Shown in pieces: positions 1 to 10,916 of a stretch of 64,000 bases of DNA (its first letter is position 1; the number at the start of each line of letters is the position of its first letter). The notes below the pieces were generated by a model that was given only the letters and a program-made list of their open reading frames with translations, was not told where the DNA came from and ran no database searches. The DNA is taken from contig JAVHZZ010000003.1 in NCBI GenBank assembly GCA_036250195.1, forward strand, positions 38,420,335 through 38,484,334, read 5' to 3'. The position numbers and the translations under genes were made by a program. Source of the stretch: Mixophyes australis (lineage: Eukaryota; Chordata; Amphibia; Anura; Limnodynastidae).

Positions 1-1356
1 TGTACTCAGTCTAAATGATTGCTCCACACCTGCTGGGGTCTTGAGATTGCTGAGGTTTTAGCATCTTGCTAAATACAATATTTAAGTGCTACCTGTTTGA
101 ATGATGTTTCTGAAGTTCTCCTTTAGATATCTTGGACCACAGAATGCACTGCTAATGGATGCCACTTACCAGGTATACTGATTTCCTTTTACACTTAATC
201 TAAATCAGATAGTTATAAGGGTCAGACAAAAACACAGCTCCCTAGCACATCTCATTGGTATGGAATAACGTAATGTTAAATTCAACAACCGGTACCAAAA
301 GTCCTCCTTGAACAATTTACAGATCACAGAAAACAACTCTGAGTCATAATTTGTTTGCACACCACGTTCTACAACCGAACGAGGAGGAGTGCCCACCTTC
401 TAACCTTTACAAAACTTTCTCAATTCAGAAATAAAACAGCATTTAGATTTCTAATATTTACTTGGCTGAATAAAATATTTAACTCATCACCTTTTCAGAA
501 CGGTCAGAAAATAATATGATAAAGTGTACCAGTCACTTTCACACAGCGGAGGGAGCCATTTTGTCAGGTAGACCAGCATTCAGCCTATCAATCCAATAGG
601 AGCTAATGACTTCATTAAGGTATATTTTTGTACCAATAGCACTGATTGGATGCCTGTCGTGCTGTCCAATCATCTCTCTTGATACATATGCAGTGAGACT
701 GAAATTCCATTCAAGTTTTCCAGGGTGTTGAGCGCTGGAGAAATGGCCGTTAAGTGCAGAGATATAGGGGTGGTTGTCGGGAACTGCTGGGGTCCTGAAA
801 AAGCGAACGCCCATATTTCTGCCAGTTGAGGGGAGGTGTGTTGATTTATTGTCTTACGACATACAATTATAAAATATTATTGAGCGTATTGCTGGAAACA
901 AGCTTCTTCATAAAGGGGGTGTTGTATTCCCATATTATGTATATTGTACATAGTGCCTTGTGTACTATGTATGTTATAAAAAACAACATTGACATTCAGT
1001 GAATTGGGGGCACAATTATGAGCCATGGTATGAATTGGGGGGCACAACTGTATCATAATGTGAATTGAGGGACTACTGTGTGGCATAACTTTCATTTCTT
1101 GGCCCCATTACTATTAATTTTATGATATTAGCATCATAAAATAAGACATATATAATATGCACACAACTGGCACACCCGGGCTTGACTAGATTATAGCCGG
1201 CATTATGATAGAAAAAGGTCACCAACCCCTGATCTAGGACATAGCTTGTAGAGTAGCTCATGTTGGCTTCTTAAACGTGCTGGATAATGTACTATATCTT
1301 TCCAAGACCGATATGTCATATATCACAGCATCCCTGCCTCGTAAGTGCAGGACCCG
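1..1356. other. Low-copy non-coding stretch
   Basis: No convincing exon or complete mobile element is visible. Positions 540-690 contain an 'agccattttgt' segment and a 'cctatcaatccaatagg' segment like those of a dispersed repeat seen again near 24.5, 34.9, 60.2 and 61.8 kb, so an old repeat fragment is likely there. The open frames in this stretch are short and show no recognisable domains. Confidence 0.6.
1001..1087. repeat. Short tandem repeat, about three 30-bp units
   Basis: Three consecutive units start with 'gaattgggg' or 'gaattgagg' at 1001, 1032 and 1062. The first two continue with a 'gcacaa' segment and the third has decayed. Unit spacing is 31 and 30 bp. Confidence 0.7.
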
Positions 1357-1574
1357 TATCGTACTTGCCTACTCTCCTGGGGTATCCAGGAGACTCAAGA
1401 ATTTTGAGGCGTTGTCTCGGAATCTTGGGTGAGTAAACCGGCCTCCCGGATTCCGCACCACTTTCTGCTGAAGCCTTGACGAAATGGTGACGCAAATTGC
1501 CTTGATGCATGGCAGGGTCGTCATGCCGCTATTCATATTGTCACTCCCGCCACACTTGTCCCTTGGCAAGTAGG
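1357..1574 (+). mobile_element. Diverged hAT-like element, 'CATACTTGCC' family
   Basis: The left end reads 'cgtacttgcctactctcc' and the right end 'cttggcaagtagg', which are inverted versions of the family ends CATACTTGCC and GGCAAGTATG. The interior has the family's 'ccgg' and 'ctcccgg' segments and a 'gtgacgcaa' motif. It is non-autonomous with no transposase frame. The copy is old: its ends are imperfect and I could not assign a target-site duplication. The family call rests on much better copies at 29.25, 55.45 and 57.54 kb. Confidence 0.55.
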
Positions 1575-1785
1575 CAACCGTGACACACAAGGAAGATGTC
1601 ACAGAGAGAGAGCATAGAGCTAATAGCAGCTCAGTTTGGAATCCCCGTCAGACAATTTTACAAAGTGCGTTCCTGGGGAAATAAAATAGGAAACCAGAAC
1701 CTGTCGACGTTTCTCTGTAAGCTCGAGCATCCATATTGACATTATAATACCATCCGTTGGAAGAAAAATAACTGCCGTCCCATGG

Positions 1786-2036
1786 TCAATCATCATGAAA
1801 CTGTGGAATACTTGCCTGGTACTGGCATATATAATCCTTTATTTCTTCATAATAAGTTATTTGTCTGTATTGTGTCCCTGTAATGTCTTTTACAAGACAC
1901 TTGGCGCTGCCAGCTCCAAGGAGACTCCATTTTCCGCCACAAATAACGTAAAAGGAATAACTTGACATAGGGGCACGTCTTACTTGCTGGACTCTGCTGG
2001 GACTAATAAATTGCTTTGGTGTAGGACACAATTCTT
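1786..2036 (-). other. Exon-like segment A (unidentified)
   Basis: On the minus strand a possible splice acceptor ('cgtctttgatag') precedes an open frame of about 80 codons that begins EELCPTPKQFISPS. The bases around the acceptor and the first codons are shared with segment B at 3350-3453, where they encode EELCPTPTQYI. The frame contains Cys residues and the run VICGGKW, but I do not recognise the family. There is a possible donor at 'caa|gtaaga' early in the segment, so the true exon may be short. It could equally be a decayed repeat with two copies here. Confidence 0.2.
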
Positions 2037-2045
2037 CTATCAAAG

Positions 2046-3330
2046 ACGATTAAACAAAATTGGAGCACAGTGACCTCTTCAACTACAGCTTCCCTTTGTT
2101 CACCGATGGCTTCAATTATGAGTTAAGTGGGTTCTAACATTGCTGGTGTAGCCCAAGCAAGATGCTTCAGAAGGTCACCTCTTGCCTCTCATATGTCATG
2201 GAGAATGTCACAGGCTTGTCACGCCTTAAGTAACATTTTTGTTATTGCCTCTAGTATGCTCACAACTTTGAACTTTTCCAAGTGTAAGGGTGTTAAGCCA
2301 AGGAAACCAATAACGTAGGAGAGCAGAGTCGATTTTATTTCATCATAGTACAATACTTTATCCACCTGAGGACTGGACAACACAAGAAATATGGAGCATG
2401 TGGACTATATCCTAATGAAACCATGAGAAATATGAGACCCTTGTCACAGGCACCATAAATCCAGAAGTGGGAGAGGCGATGTTCTTACCTGATCTCTTAG
2501 GCCATGTACACCTTCCTAAGTAACCTCCTGCCCAGTCACCATTTCTCTCATAGAGTTAGTGCAGGAGTAAGCGCACAGCGACACATATAATCATGTGAGG
2601 AACAGTGTGAGTCACCTGCAGGAGGAAGCACGGTGACCGACAGTGGTAGTACAGAAGGTATAGGAGACGGAGGTTAATGTGCTTCTTCAACCATCGTACA
2701 TCCTTCGGAATTACCAAGCTCCTCACATAACGACTGCAGAAGAAAGTGATATGTGTCACCGGGTGCTTACTCTTGCATTACTGCCAGATAAAGAGGTAGC
2801 GTATCTGCCACTATAAATTAGGTCACACCCGATACGCCCAAACCATTTCCAGAGCCACGTGAACTACGCCAATCATGGACTAAACCTTGTCCCTGACTAC
2901 TGTTGAAATAATGTAAGTTATGTGTATATTTAGAGCCTGTATACAAGATCACCAGGCTTACGGAGCTTGTGTCTTTGCTTGAACTACAAGAATATGCATG
3001 TCCTGCGAGAGTGTACAACAGGGCCATAACTAGGGCTGTGACATACGGGCGACCGTCCAGGGCGTATTGCTGAAGGAGGGCACAGTTTATGAAGAATTTA
3101 GGTTCATTTGGTTAAAATTGAGGGCGGCATTTTTCTTTCTTGCCCTAGACGCTTAAATTTTAAGCTATGGCTCTGCTCCACAATACCTGCATACAACAAA
3201 ACCCTGTTATGTTAATGGGCTTACCTAATCCATCTGAAGGTCCGTAAAAGAAAAACGATCACTTGACTTCCCCAACCACCCAATGGGGCTTTTATAGATT
3301 ACGACCAGACACTGGATGGATATGAAGCAG
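2046..3330. other. Low-copy non-coding stretch
   Basis: No recognised mobile element, tandem array or convincing exon was found. Open frames are below 75 codons and carry no domain signature. The stretch separates the two related exon-like segments A and B. Confidence 0.5.
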
Positions 3331-3349
3331 AACCGTTGTTGCACAATTG

Positions 3350-3453
3350 CTAGAGAGTCACATGTTTCCTGTGAGCCAATGGTACGACATGTTGTTCCAC
3401 AACAAGTGGGAGTAATATATGTATATATTGTGTTGGTGTAGGACACAATTCTT
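3350..3453 (-). other. Exon-like segment B, related to segment A
   Basis: On the minus strand a long T-rich tract ends in 'cgtctgtgacag', a good splice-acceptor shape, followed by a frame starting EELCPTPTQYI. A block of about 33 bp spanning the acceptor and first codons is nearly the same as in segment A, and the two then diverge. The frame stops after about 34 codons. If the upstream candidate exon (3539-3714) is spliced to it, the frames agree. No protein family is recognised. Confidence 0.2.
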
Positions 3454-3538
3454 CTGTCACAGACGAGTGGAATAAAAAAAAAAACAACTCACACCATCCT
3501 ATGGAAAATTTGGACAGGCGGCTGAACTCTTTCCATAC

Positions 3539-3714
3539 CTGAGCGTCCTGCAAGCCATTTGTAGAGGTTTGTGCAACGATTGCTAATATTCTCTACTGAA
3601 ACGTATTTAAGTTGAGCTGAGTTTGCAGATTGTACTTTATATTCGTGGAGTGTGCTCCAAGTTTTTACACGCCCAGAGGCAATGTACTCATTTTTTACAT
3701 TTAACTTCACACAG
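3539..3714 (-). other. Candidate internal exon (unidentified)
   Basis: On the minus strand the segment is bounded by an acceptor-like 'gcttctctccag' and a donor-like 'ctcag|gtatgg'. The 176 bases are open throughout in one frame (58 codons), including CVKLNVKNEYIASGRVKTW and a second Cys near NISNRC. The frame passes correctly into segment B. No homologue is recognised, and short open segments with splice-like edges occur by chance in vertebrate DNA. Confidence 0.15.
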
Positions 3715-3937
3715 CTGGAGAGAAGCACGGCTCCCAGGAAAGAGCGCGTTAGCCTGGCTTCTACACTCGCAGGGAGATGACTGCTTTTTATCCCAGAGAT
3801 GTAAGAGGGAAGAATATAATGACTGCAGACCTGGATATTTAGAGGACAAAACTTTAGCTTGCTGAATTTAGCAGAAGCCTTTCTCCAGATTGACTTGCAA
3901 TATTAAAACAAATGAAATGTAAAACTTTCTCGTTTAA

Positions 3938-4090
3938 AGTGCACCTTTTGCCTAAGCACAGTGGTGGCCTATTGTGGGGTGAACCTATTGACATAGGAAT
4001 GCACCCTAGAACTATTGGCATCACTAAGTACCTCCCACCTCAGTGATGTCACTAGTTCCTAGAGAATTAATAGAATCCACTGTGAATAAG
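3938..4090 (+). repeat. Dispersed repeat fragment, 'TTTAAAGTGCACC' family
   Basis: It starts 'tttaaagtgcacc' and contains 'cagtgatgtcactagttcct'. The same pair of motifs recurs near 16.3, 24.5, 34.9, 60.2 and 61.85 kb. A TTAAAG start would fit Kolobok/T2-type DNA elements of frogs, but I did not identify a matching opposite end, so the class is inferred. Confidence 0.5.
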
Positions 4091-4568
4091 TATGTTTGAC
4101 CACCTCTGTCACTCAAGAGTTCATCCATGTGAAATAGCTCAGGGGAACTTTACCAGCTATTTATAAAAGAAATGAAGGAACTTGGACTTGTAGTTTATCA
4201 CTGTCAGGGAATAAAGGAGAATCTCAGGGGACCCGATACACACAAAAGAGATCGTTGTGGCTCTAGCGGACCATGCTCAGCTCAGTCTTGTGTCCTCTCC
4301 TTTATGCATGGACCGCCATTCAATAGGATTCCTTATCTGTGCAGTCTGAACAAGGAGCCAGGAAAGCTGCAATGTGTGGCAATCAAATCAATGATCTTTA
4401 CCGTCTCTTCGCCTGCTCAAAATGTAGCTTAAGAGAAAGTTTCAGCCCTGGGAAAAGGTAGAACTATTTTCTGCCTATATCCCATAGAAAAGAATATTTC
4501 TGAAGGATGAATAAAGCGCGACCCTAAAGAACTAGATATATATAATATATATATATATATATACACAC

Positions 4569-4970
4569 ACAAGTTAACCCGTGCATGATACTCATGCATT
4601 CTAGTCAAATCAAGCTACTTAAGGTGTTAAAAAGGTTCTTGTCATGCATTTGGTCCTAGCCCAGGCCTCCTCAGGGGAAGAGCGTTACTTCCCGACGCAA
4701 GCGCCCTTTTTTAACGTGGTTTTTTCCACATGTCACCACCTCATCATTTTTCTCCATCACCTCATCCTTCATCTTCATCGCCACATCTTTCATCAAGCTA
4801 CTTAAGGTGTTAAAAACTCCCCACTGTCACCCCCAGCAACCACCAACCACTCCCAACTGTCACTTCTCGTTCAAGAAATATATAGGTCAGTATATAACTC
4901 TACCCAGCAGGTGGCGCTGCAGCTTGTTTGTTTTTTTTCACACACGCCACTAGGCATTTATATAGTAGAT
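4569..4970 (-). mobile_element. Non-autonomous Helitron-like element, copy 1
   Basis: Read on the minus strand, it starts in a TA-rich 'tctactatataaatgcctag' and ends with hairpin GCATGAGTATCATGC followed by 'acgggttaacttgt'. Two plus-strand relatives at 6370-7100 and 7100-7494 share both ends. Helitrons typically have a 5' TC and a hairpin close to the 3' end, and they lack inverted repeats; those features fit. The terminal CTTG departs from the usual CTRR. A 24-bp segment ('aagctacttaaggtgttaaa' core) occurs twice inside this copy, at about 4612 and 4793. No Rep/helicase frame is present. TA-rich microsatellites flank both ends. Confidence 0.6.
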
Positions 4971-4984
4971 CTATATATATATAT

Positions 4985-6224
4985 ATATACATACACACTA
5001 TATATAATACAATCGGCTGTGGACCAAGATTCAAACTTGTAGTTCGACATTGGTGGCTTAAAATTGGTGTGTTTTGTTTTAAATTAATGTATTTATTTTA
5101 AATACAACCAAAGAATAATTTTTAATTATTATAGAAGTATTCTTATTCTTTATTTAAATTGAACTGTGAGCTGTGTTTCAGTTTGCGGTTCGTCGTTCGC
5201 AATAAAAAAAAACCCCTCCAAAACTAGTCAAATTTAACTCCAATGTGTTGTGAACCGCCCGGCACTAGTAGCGGCTCATATACCGCTAATCAGATTCGAA
5301 CATGGTCCAAGCTGTTCAACTTTCTTCATTCTTTTTAAACTGGTTCGAAAATTCTAGAACCCTAACACATTTTATAATTCTCCGAATCCGTTCGAGAATC
5401 TCTAACTGTTCCTATCAGACCTACCTCCCCTCCACAGTTTTAACCATTTTCTCCTAAAATACTGCTGGTGTCACTATATGGTACTTATAGTCCAACTAAT
5501 GAAAGTAAGTAAAAGTGGAGTTTATGTAATGCTGTGTATTGGTGAACTTGCGTCTTCTATGGCAGCTTCGGTATCACTTACACCTTGATGCCAATATCAG
5601 GACTTACACAACCTTTTCGGTGACATATCTTTCCGTCTCACTTGCAGATCTAACATGCGATGAAGCATCTCATAAAATTAGACCAGTCTACAAATATATG
5701 TGGTCTCCTCACTCTCCCAGGGGGATAGCCTGGTGTATCTGGATGCGCCTCTAGCACCTGTTTAACATGTAGCAAGAAACGCCCATGAGATTTGTACAAT
5801 ACGTAGCCGCCACCATAACGAAGCACAACTACATGTATGTTTCTGTTTACCTATGCACCGTGCCCACAGATGCTGCCTATACTGACATAACCAATGGTCC
5901 TGATGCATGGCGGACCACTTCTGGTTGGGATTATGAGAAAACTGACTGATGGATAAATATATTTTGACCACACACTTATTTCCCAACAGTCCTTGAGGGT
6001 ATTTGAATACTGTAGGATGCGTTCATATCCTCTTATTTTCCTAAGAGGTTAATTCAACCTTGGACAGAGCCGCTTAATCGTTATATTGTTCAAGTATCAG
6101 CCATGAGAGAAACCTACACATAGGGACAGACGTCTCCGACCGTCAAGACGGCTGTCTGTTCCCTTTAAATTTAAGAAAACACTATGGAAATAATGGTAGA
6201 AGAATAACCAGTTTTGTTTAATTA
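4985..6224. other. Low-copy AT-rich stretch
   Basis: No recognised mobile element or exon. Open frames here are short and lack domain signatures. The 5000-5200 part is strongly AT-rich. Confidence 0.5.
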
Positions 6225-6300
6225 CTGGCCCCATTTGTGAAGGGCTGCAGAGTATGCCGGCTCTATATAAATACGTATTAATAAAGAAATGAATAATAAC
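6225..6300 (+). mobile_element. L2-like SINE/LINE 3' tail fragment
   Basis: The sequence 'gaagggctgcagagtatgcc' leads into 'ggctctatataaata', a diverged form of the 'gcgctatataaataa' tail that ends the SINEs at 24.7 and 39.0 kb. Only the tail remains. Confidence 0.55.
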
Positions 6301-6369
6301 AATGCCATAGTAGCCAATATCAGACAACAGCTTCCAGAGATGTTTCGCTGATCAGATGTAATATGTCAG

Positions 6370-7100
6370 TATCTATAATATAAAAGCCTAGCGGCGTGTG
6401 TTAGTCTGTGTGTGAAAAAAAAACAAAACAAGCTGCAGCACCACCTGCTGGGCGGAGTTACACACTGACCTACTAAATTCTTAGCATTATCTATAATATA
6501 AATGCTTAGTGGCGTGTTAGTCTGTCTGTGTGTGGAAAAAATAAAACCAAGCTGCAGCGCCACCTGCTGGGCGGAGTTATACACTGACCTACTAAATTCT
6601 TAGTGTGTGTGGAAAAAAAAATTCAGAAAGGGCTGAAATTTGGTATACTAAGATGTTTTTAATTTGTTAATTTAATTTGTTAATTGTTAAAAGTGTTTAT
6701 AAAGATTTAAAAAAAATATATATATATTTCTTGAAGGAGAAGTGACAGTTGGGAGTGGTTGGTGGTTGCCGGGGGTGACAGTGGGGAGTGGTTGGTGGTT
6801 GCCGGGGGTGACAGAGTGAGAGGAGTGTGATACTCAGGACCGCTGAGAGAGATCCCTGTGTCTGGATAGACATCTGGATAGATGTGGCGATGAAAATGAA
6901 GGATGAGGTGATGGAGAAGAATGATGAGGTGGTGACATGTGGACAAAACCACGTTAAAAAAGGGCGCTTACGTCGGGAAGTAACGCTCTTCCCCTGAGGA
7001 GGCCTGCGCTATGGCCCAAATGCATGACAAGAACCTTTTTAACACATTAAGTAGCTTGATTTGACTAGAATGCATGAGTATCATGCACGGGTTAACTTGT
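6370..7100 (+). mobile_element. Non-autonomous Helitron-like element, copy 2
   Basis: It begins 'atctataatataaaagcc', contains the family motif 'gaaatttggtatact' and ends 'catgcacgggttaacttgt' after hairpin GCATGAGTATCATGC. The middle shares the 'gtgacagttgggagtggttg' block with copy 1, here partly duplicated in tandem (6750-6825). The first 118 bp are also duplicated (separate entry). Copy 3 follows directly, giving a head-to-tail pair, an arrangement known for Helitrons. Confidence 0.65.
6372..6607 (+). repeat. 118-bp tandem duplication of a Helitron-like 5' end
   Basis: The 'tctataatataaa' start occurs at 6372 and again at 6490, exactly 118 bp apart, and each is followed by the same 'ctgcagc(a/g)ccacctgctggg' segment and 'tgacctactaaattcttag'. 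The duplication lies inside copy 2 and could reflect repeated 5'-end capture or later unequal exchange. Confidence 0.85.
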
Positions 7101-7494
7101 CTAATATATAAAAGTAAAAGCCTAGCGGCGTATGTGTGTGTGTGGAAAAAACTATTTTCTCAGAAAGGGCTCATCCAATTGACCTGAAATTTGGTATACT
7201 GACATTATTTGACAAAAAAATTAGAATAGTTAAGTCAGTTAACTTCCATCATCCTCCCTTCCCCCCGTGGGAGGGGTAGTAAAGGCTAAATTTACGAGTT
7301 GAGGGCTCAAACTCATTTTCGTGAGGTAATTTTACCTCATGAACACACATTAAAAAGGGCTCTTGCGTCGGGAAGTAACGCTCTTCCCCTGAGGAGGCCT
7401 GGGCTAGGCCCAAATGCATGACAAGAACCTTTTTAAGACCTTAAGTAGCTTGATTTGACTAGAATGCATGAGTATCATGCACGGGTTAACTTGT
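7100..7494 (+). mobile_element. Non-autonomous Helitron-like element, copy 3
   Basis: It starts 'tctaatatataaaag' directly after the end of copy 2. It holds 'gggctcatccaattgacctg', 'gaaatttggtatactgaca' and a 'gtgggaggggtagtaaaggc' segment, and ends with the same hairpin plus 'acgggttaacttgt' as copies 1 and 2. This is the least rearranged copy. No coding frame is present. Confidence 0.7.
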
Positions 7495-7499
7495 ATATA

Positions 7500-8007
7500 T
7501 AAAGTCTGATAGACGAAACGCGTCAAGGATCTTCTCTGAGGTGCACTCGTTTTTGGAATCACCAGCTGAGGACGTTATTGTCACTTACTTGAAAAGGGCT
7601 GAGGAATCTTATCCCCTGTCGGTATATTGATGTCAAGGAGCCAGGATTACCGGTGTCTGGCGAGATCATAACTGGACTGTGGATGATTCTAGTGCACAGA
7701 TAAGCTTGAATTGATTTTATATAATGTACGGGCAATGAATTTGCTGTTTATGGATACAATTTTATGAATTAAATGATGTTTCACTTTTGTTAAAACGCAC
7801 TACTCTATTGTTTGCTATTTTCTATCTGAGTTTTAGTCTGGAATACCCTAATCTGCATAAGAAGGATTTGGAGTTCGCAGAGGGATACTATCTCAGATAA
7901 GCGCAACTATATTATTCATCTGGTACGAGGATAATTTGATAATTAATCTGATCACTGCTCTAACTTGGCAATATCACACTATGTTCTGGCGCTTCTTTTT
8001 CTCATTT

Positions 8008-8009
<2 letters not shown>
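7500..8009 (+). mobile_element. Retroelement-like repeat with hammerhead-like core
   Basis: Near its start the segment 'ctgatagacgaaacgcgtc' (7506-7524) resembles a hammerhead ribozyme core (CUGAUGA, stem II, GAAAC, then a GUC site) with a nearly collapsed stem II. About 480 bp later it reaches 'ggcgcttctttttctc' and a TA microsatellite. Hammerhead motifs are known in Penelope-like retroelements and retrozymes, which suggests this origin. No reverse transcriptase frame is seen. Related cores occur at 15970 and 33358. Confidence 0.35.

Positions 8010-8044
<35 letters not shown>
8010..8044. repeat. (TA)n microsatellite
   Basis: An uninterrupted run of TA dinucleotides immediately follows 'ctcatttgtt'. 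Shorter TA runs occur near 4535-4562, 4971-4989, 16018-16034 and 16397-16412. Confidence 0.95.
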
Positions 8045-8048
<4 letters not shown>

Positions 8049-8880
8049 ATACAGCGTGGGTGCTACACATCCTGCTCCCCAACACAATATAGCAGAGGGT
8101 GTCATTATATTACACCCTACTATAAATATTACCCAGTATAAGAAGATATACTAAAAACGGCATTCATCACCCACAAACGTAAAAGCCGTCCTGTCATCAC
8201 TAATACACTAAATAGGGACATTGCCAAGAGCTAACTTTTCCCAGGACAAATCTTTGACTGTCCCTAGAAATTAGGGACACAACATGAAAACAAACGCTGA
8301 TCCCTGCTACGGCCACTTCTGCTCCTCTTATTGTTTAGATCCATGTAAGCACAGTACCCAAGCGCAGCCTCTGGCCCGAATTTCTATGCCCCTGACATTC
8401 CCTTCTGTATAGACAAACTTCTGATCCAAACAGCTGCAGACAGCAAGCTATCCGCTCGTCACATCCACAGTGGCAGCATGAAATGAGAGGTAACAATGCA
8501 GACAAACACTGCTGACTCTGGGGGAATTGGTCCTGCATTGGCCGGGGGAGAGGATGAGGTCATTGCCTGGTAACTGTCCCTCTACAGAATGTTTGCGATA
8601 TGTTCAGTGAGTAAACATGAGGGCGGTATATCCTATAGCCTCTACAAGGGAACAGAGCTAGACTCCTGTTATTACAGAGATCAGCTCTTCAACAAATAAT
8701 AGATCTTGTTTCAGTAAATCAGTAGCGTGTTTGAAACATTTTTTTTTTTAAAGGTTCCTTAATTTTTCACCTAAACCTTTTACCGAAAAGAATCCAGATA
8801 AAAATAACAGTTTAAAAGTGAAAAGATTCATTGCAAATTAAGTGGGGTATAAATCAATAAAAAAAAAAAAGAGAGACTTT
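8045..8880. other. Low-copy non-coding stretch
   Basis: No recognised repeat family or gene. Open frames are below 70 codons. A/T homopolymers occur near 8740 and 8861-8871. Confidence 0.5.
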
Positions 8881-9056
8881 GGGCTAGATTTACTAAACCG
8901 CGAGTTTGAAAAAGTATGAGATGCACCAATAAGCAACCAATAAGATTCTAGCTGTCATTTATTTAGTGCATTCTACACAATGACAGCTAGAATCTGAATG
9001 GTTGCTATAGGCAACATCCCCACTTTTTCAAACCCGCAGTTTAGTAAATATACCCC
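8881..9056. mobile_element. Palindromic MITE, 'ggttgctataggcaac' family
   Basis: A 176-bp near-palindrome: 'gggctagatttactaaacc' at the left faces 'ttagtaaatataccc' at the right, with 'ctagctgtcattt' and 'aatgacagctag' arms around a short centre. Both ends are followed by 'ttt', a possible 3-bp target duplication. The end sequence and 3-bp duplication would suit PIF/Harbinger-type MITEs, but that class is inferred. Related copies are at 22.2, 50.66, 53.5 and 54.04 kb. Confidence 0.8.
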
Positions 9057-9059
9057 TTT

Positions 9060-10907
9060 GGCTGGTTTGTCACACCGGCAGTTCCAGTATGGATAAGTTA
9101 CAGAGAATTCTGTCTTACCCAATCACCAACGTCTTCCTGCTCACAGTAATCTCAACAAGACGCTGCAACTTTTCTTTCCACGTGAAAGTAACGGCAAGTT
9201 GCAGTTGTAATGTGGCCTATGTGAACACAATTTTGTTGCATTCTCGGTGAGATGCATCCGATTGCATTAATTACACACCTCCCACCAGTCCTATTTAGAA
9301 GGGACAGCCCCAAACTCTAGCATCAAATAATGTGCATGGCCTATCAGCGTTTGGACATGTCCATTGAGGAATGGGAATATAACTGGGCTAATTGTAGGCA
9401 TAATGAATGGATTGAGACAGATTTTTTGGCCCAATTTTTATCCTGGAATGTTGGGGTAAGACAACTGGAGCGTGGATATCTTTGTGAACAACGCCACATA
9501 ACTCCTTATTTTGCAAATCTATCACTTATAGCTACTACAAAAATAGTAGTGTTCATGTTATAGTGCTATAGCTATATATATGTTTTATATAATCATGAAA
9601 TGTAAAGAGTCTTTCCACCCTGAGCGAACTATTTGTTGGGCTGTACATACCCTTGTCGAATCTAAATCAGATTGTTCACCTATAAGTGTCATTCTATCAG
9701 TTTTGAGCTCATCAGCTGGAGAGAATTAAATACACTGCATGGTTTGAGTGTACAATTAGCTCTGCTTTATTAGTTACAAGTCCATAACTATATAGCAAAA
9801 ATCACGTATTACAGAAAACTACGCCCCAAAAGGTTTTAACCACTCATGCTCCCTTTACACAGATGTTACTACATTCTCTCATTTTCACACAGGAATACTC
9901 CCCAGGGGGGAGTTGGCTTATCTCCTGTGTGCTATGTACAAGGTTATAAGCACAATCTCCTGCAAACAATGAATTACTCCTACAAACCAGCTGCATCTAA
10001 TCTGTCTTTAAGCTATAACAGATCATAATGGCTATAATGCAACAAGATGGCGTCAGCTTAGCAAAATCACATTTCTCACCCTCCTGTAACTTTTACTAAA
10101 TGCAACGCATTATCTTCCTGGCTTCCTAGTGTGCTCTTCAGCCATGTCTTTGCAGAGTTGTTTATTTCCATCGCCCTTGAATATAACAAGCTATGTGCTC
10201 TGGATGCAACTGTAGTCAACACAAAGAGCACAGCAGTTCTGTATCATATCCATAGACAACAGAATGAAGCCCTTGGATACGACACATGTAATTGCTCATA
10301 AAAAAAATCAGCACATAATTAAAAACTGTACGATATGTCATCATGGCAGCTTGCAGACAACAATGGATGACATTACAGAGCCAGGATGAAATGGGCAGAT
10401 ATAGATTTAAAGGAAAGGCTTAATGTGCTTCTAAAACAGATATTTTCATTTTATTTTCTTTAGTTTCAATGGTTCTCTGAGCACTGCTCATAACTCTCTG
10501 AAATATAGGGCAATCAAAATGACTTTATTAAATTTAATGAAAAGAAATATACTCCTTCCTAGATAATTAATCATCTGAGAAGCAGCTGGGGATCCAGCGT
10601 GCTCAGTAAACTTTATGTCACTAATTGACAATTTCTCTTTTGTGAAACAGCATCCAGGAAAAAGGAGATATCATGTTGAGCTTTTTGCTCTACGTTAGTG
10701 TTATGTCACCTATGGTCAGACAAGGCTGTCCCGCTAGCTCATTCCCGGAGGGAGGTTGTAGTACAACCGACAAGGAACTGACTTAAATAAACAAGAAATG
10801 TATCTAAATCACAATCTATCACATCATTAACTGAGTGACTGCCAATTATCTGTCTAATGTAATTATGGACAACATTGAGATTATGGCTAGATAAGCACTA
10901 CAGGGAA
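9060..10907. other. Low-copy stretch, possible regulatory DNA
   Basis: No recognised mobile element. It includes a 77-codon frame at 9330-9563 (MCMAYQRLDMSIEEWEYNW) with a donor-like 'ggg|gtaaga' at 9456, which I regard as weak. The 10370-10680 part is AT-rich, has homeodomain-type 'taatta'/'attaat' motifs and is free of repeats, so it is listed separately as a possible conserved element. Confidence 0.45.
10370..10680. promoter_or_regulatory. Possible conserved non-coding element
   Basis: The block is repeat-free and AT-rich, with a 'gataattaatcatctgagaa' segment and 'gtcactaattgac'. This composition resembles vertebrate enhancer-type conserved elements. It is an impression from composition only; no alignment was possible here. 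Confidence 0.2.
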
Positions 10908-10916
10908 AAAAAAAAA

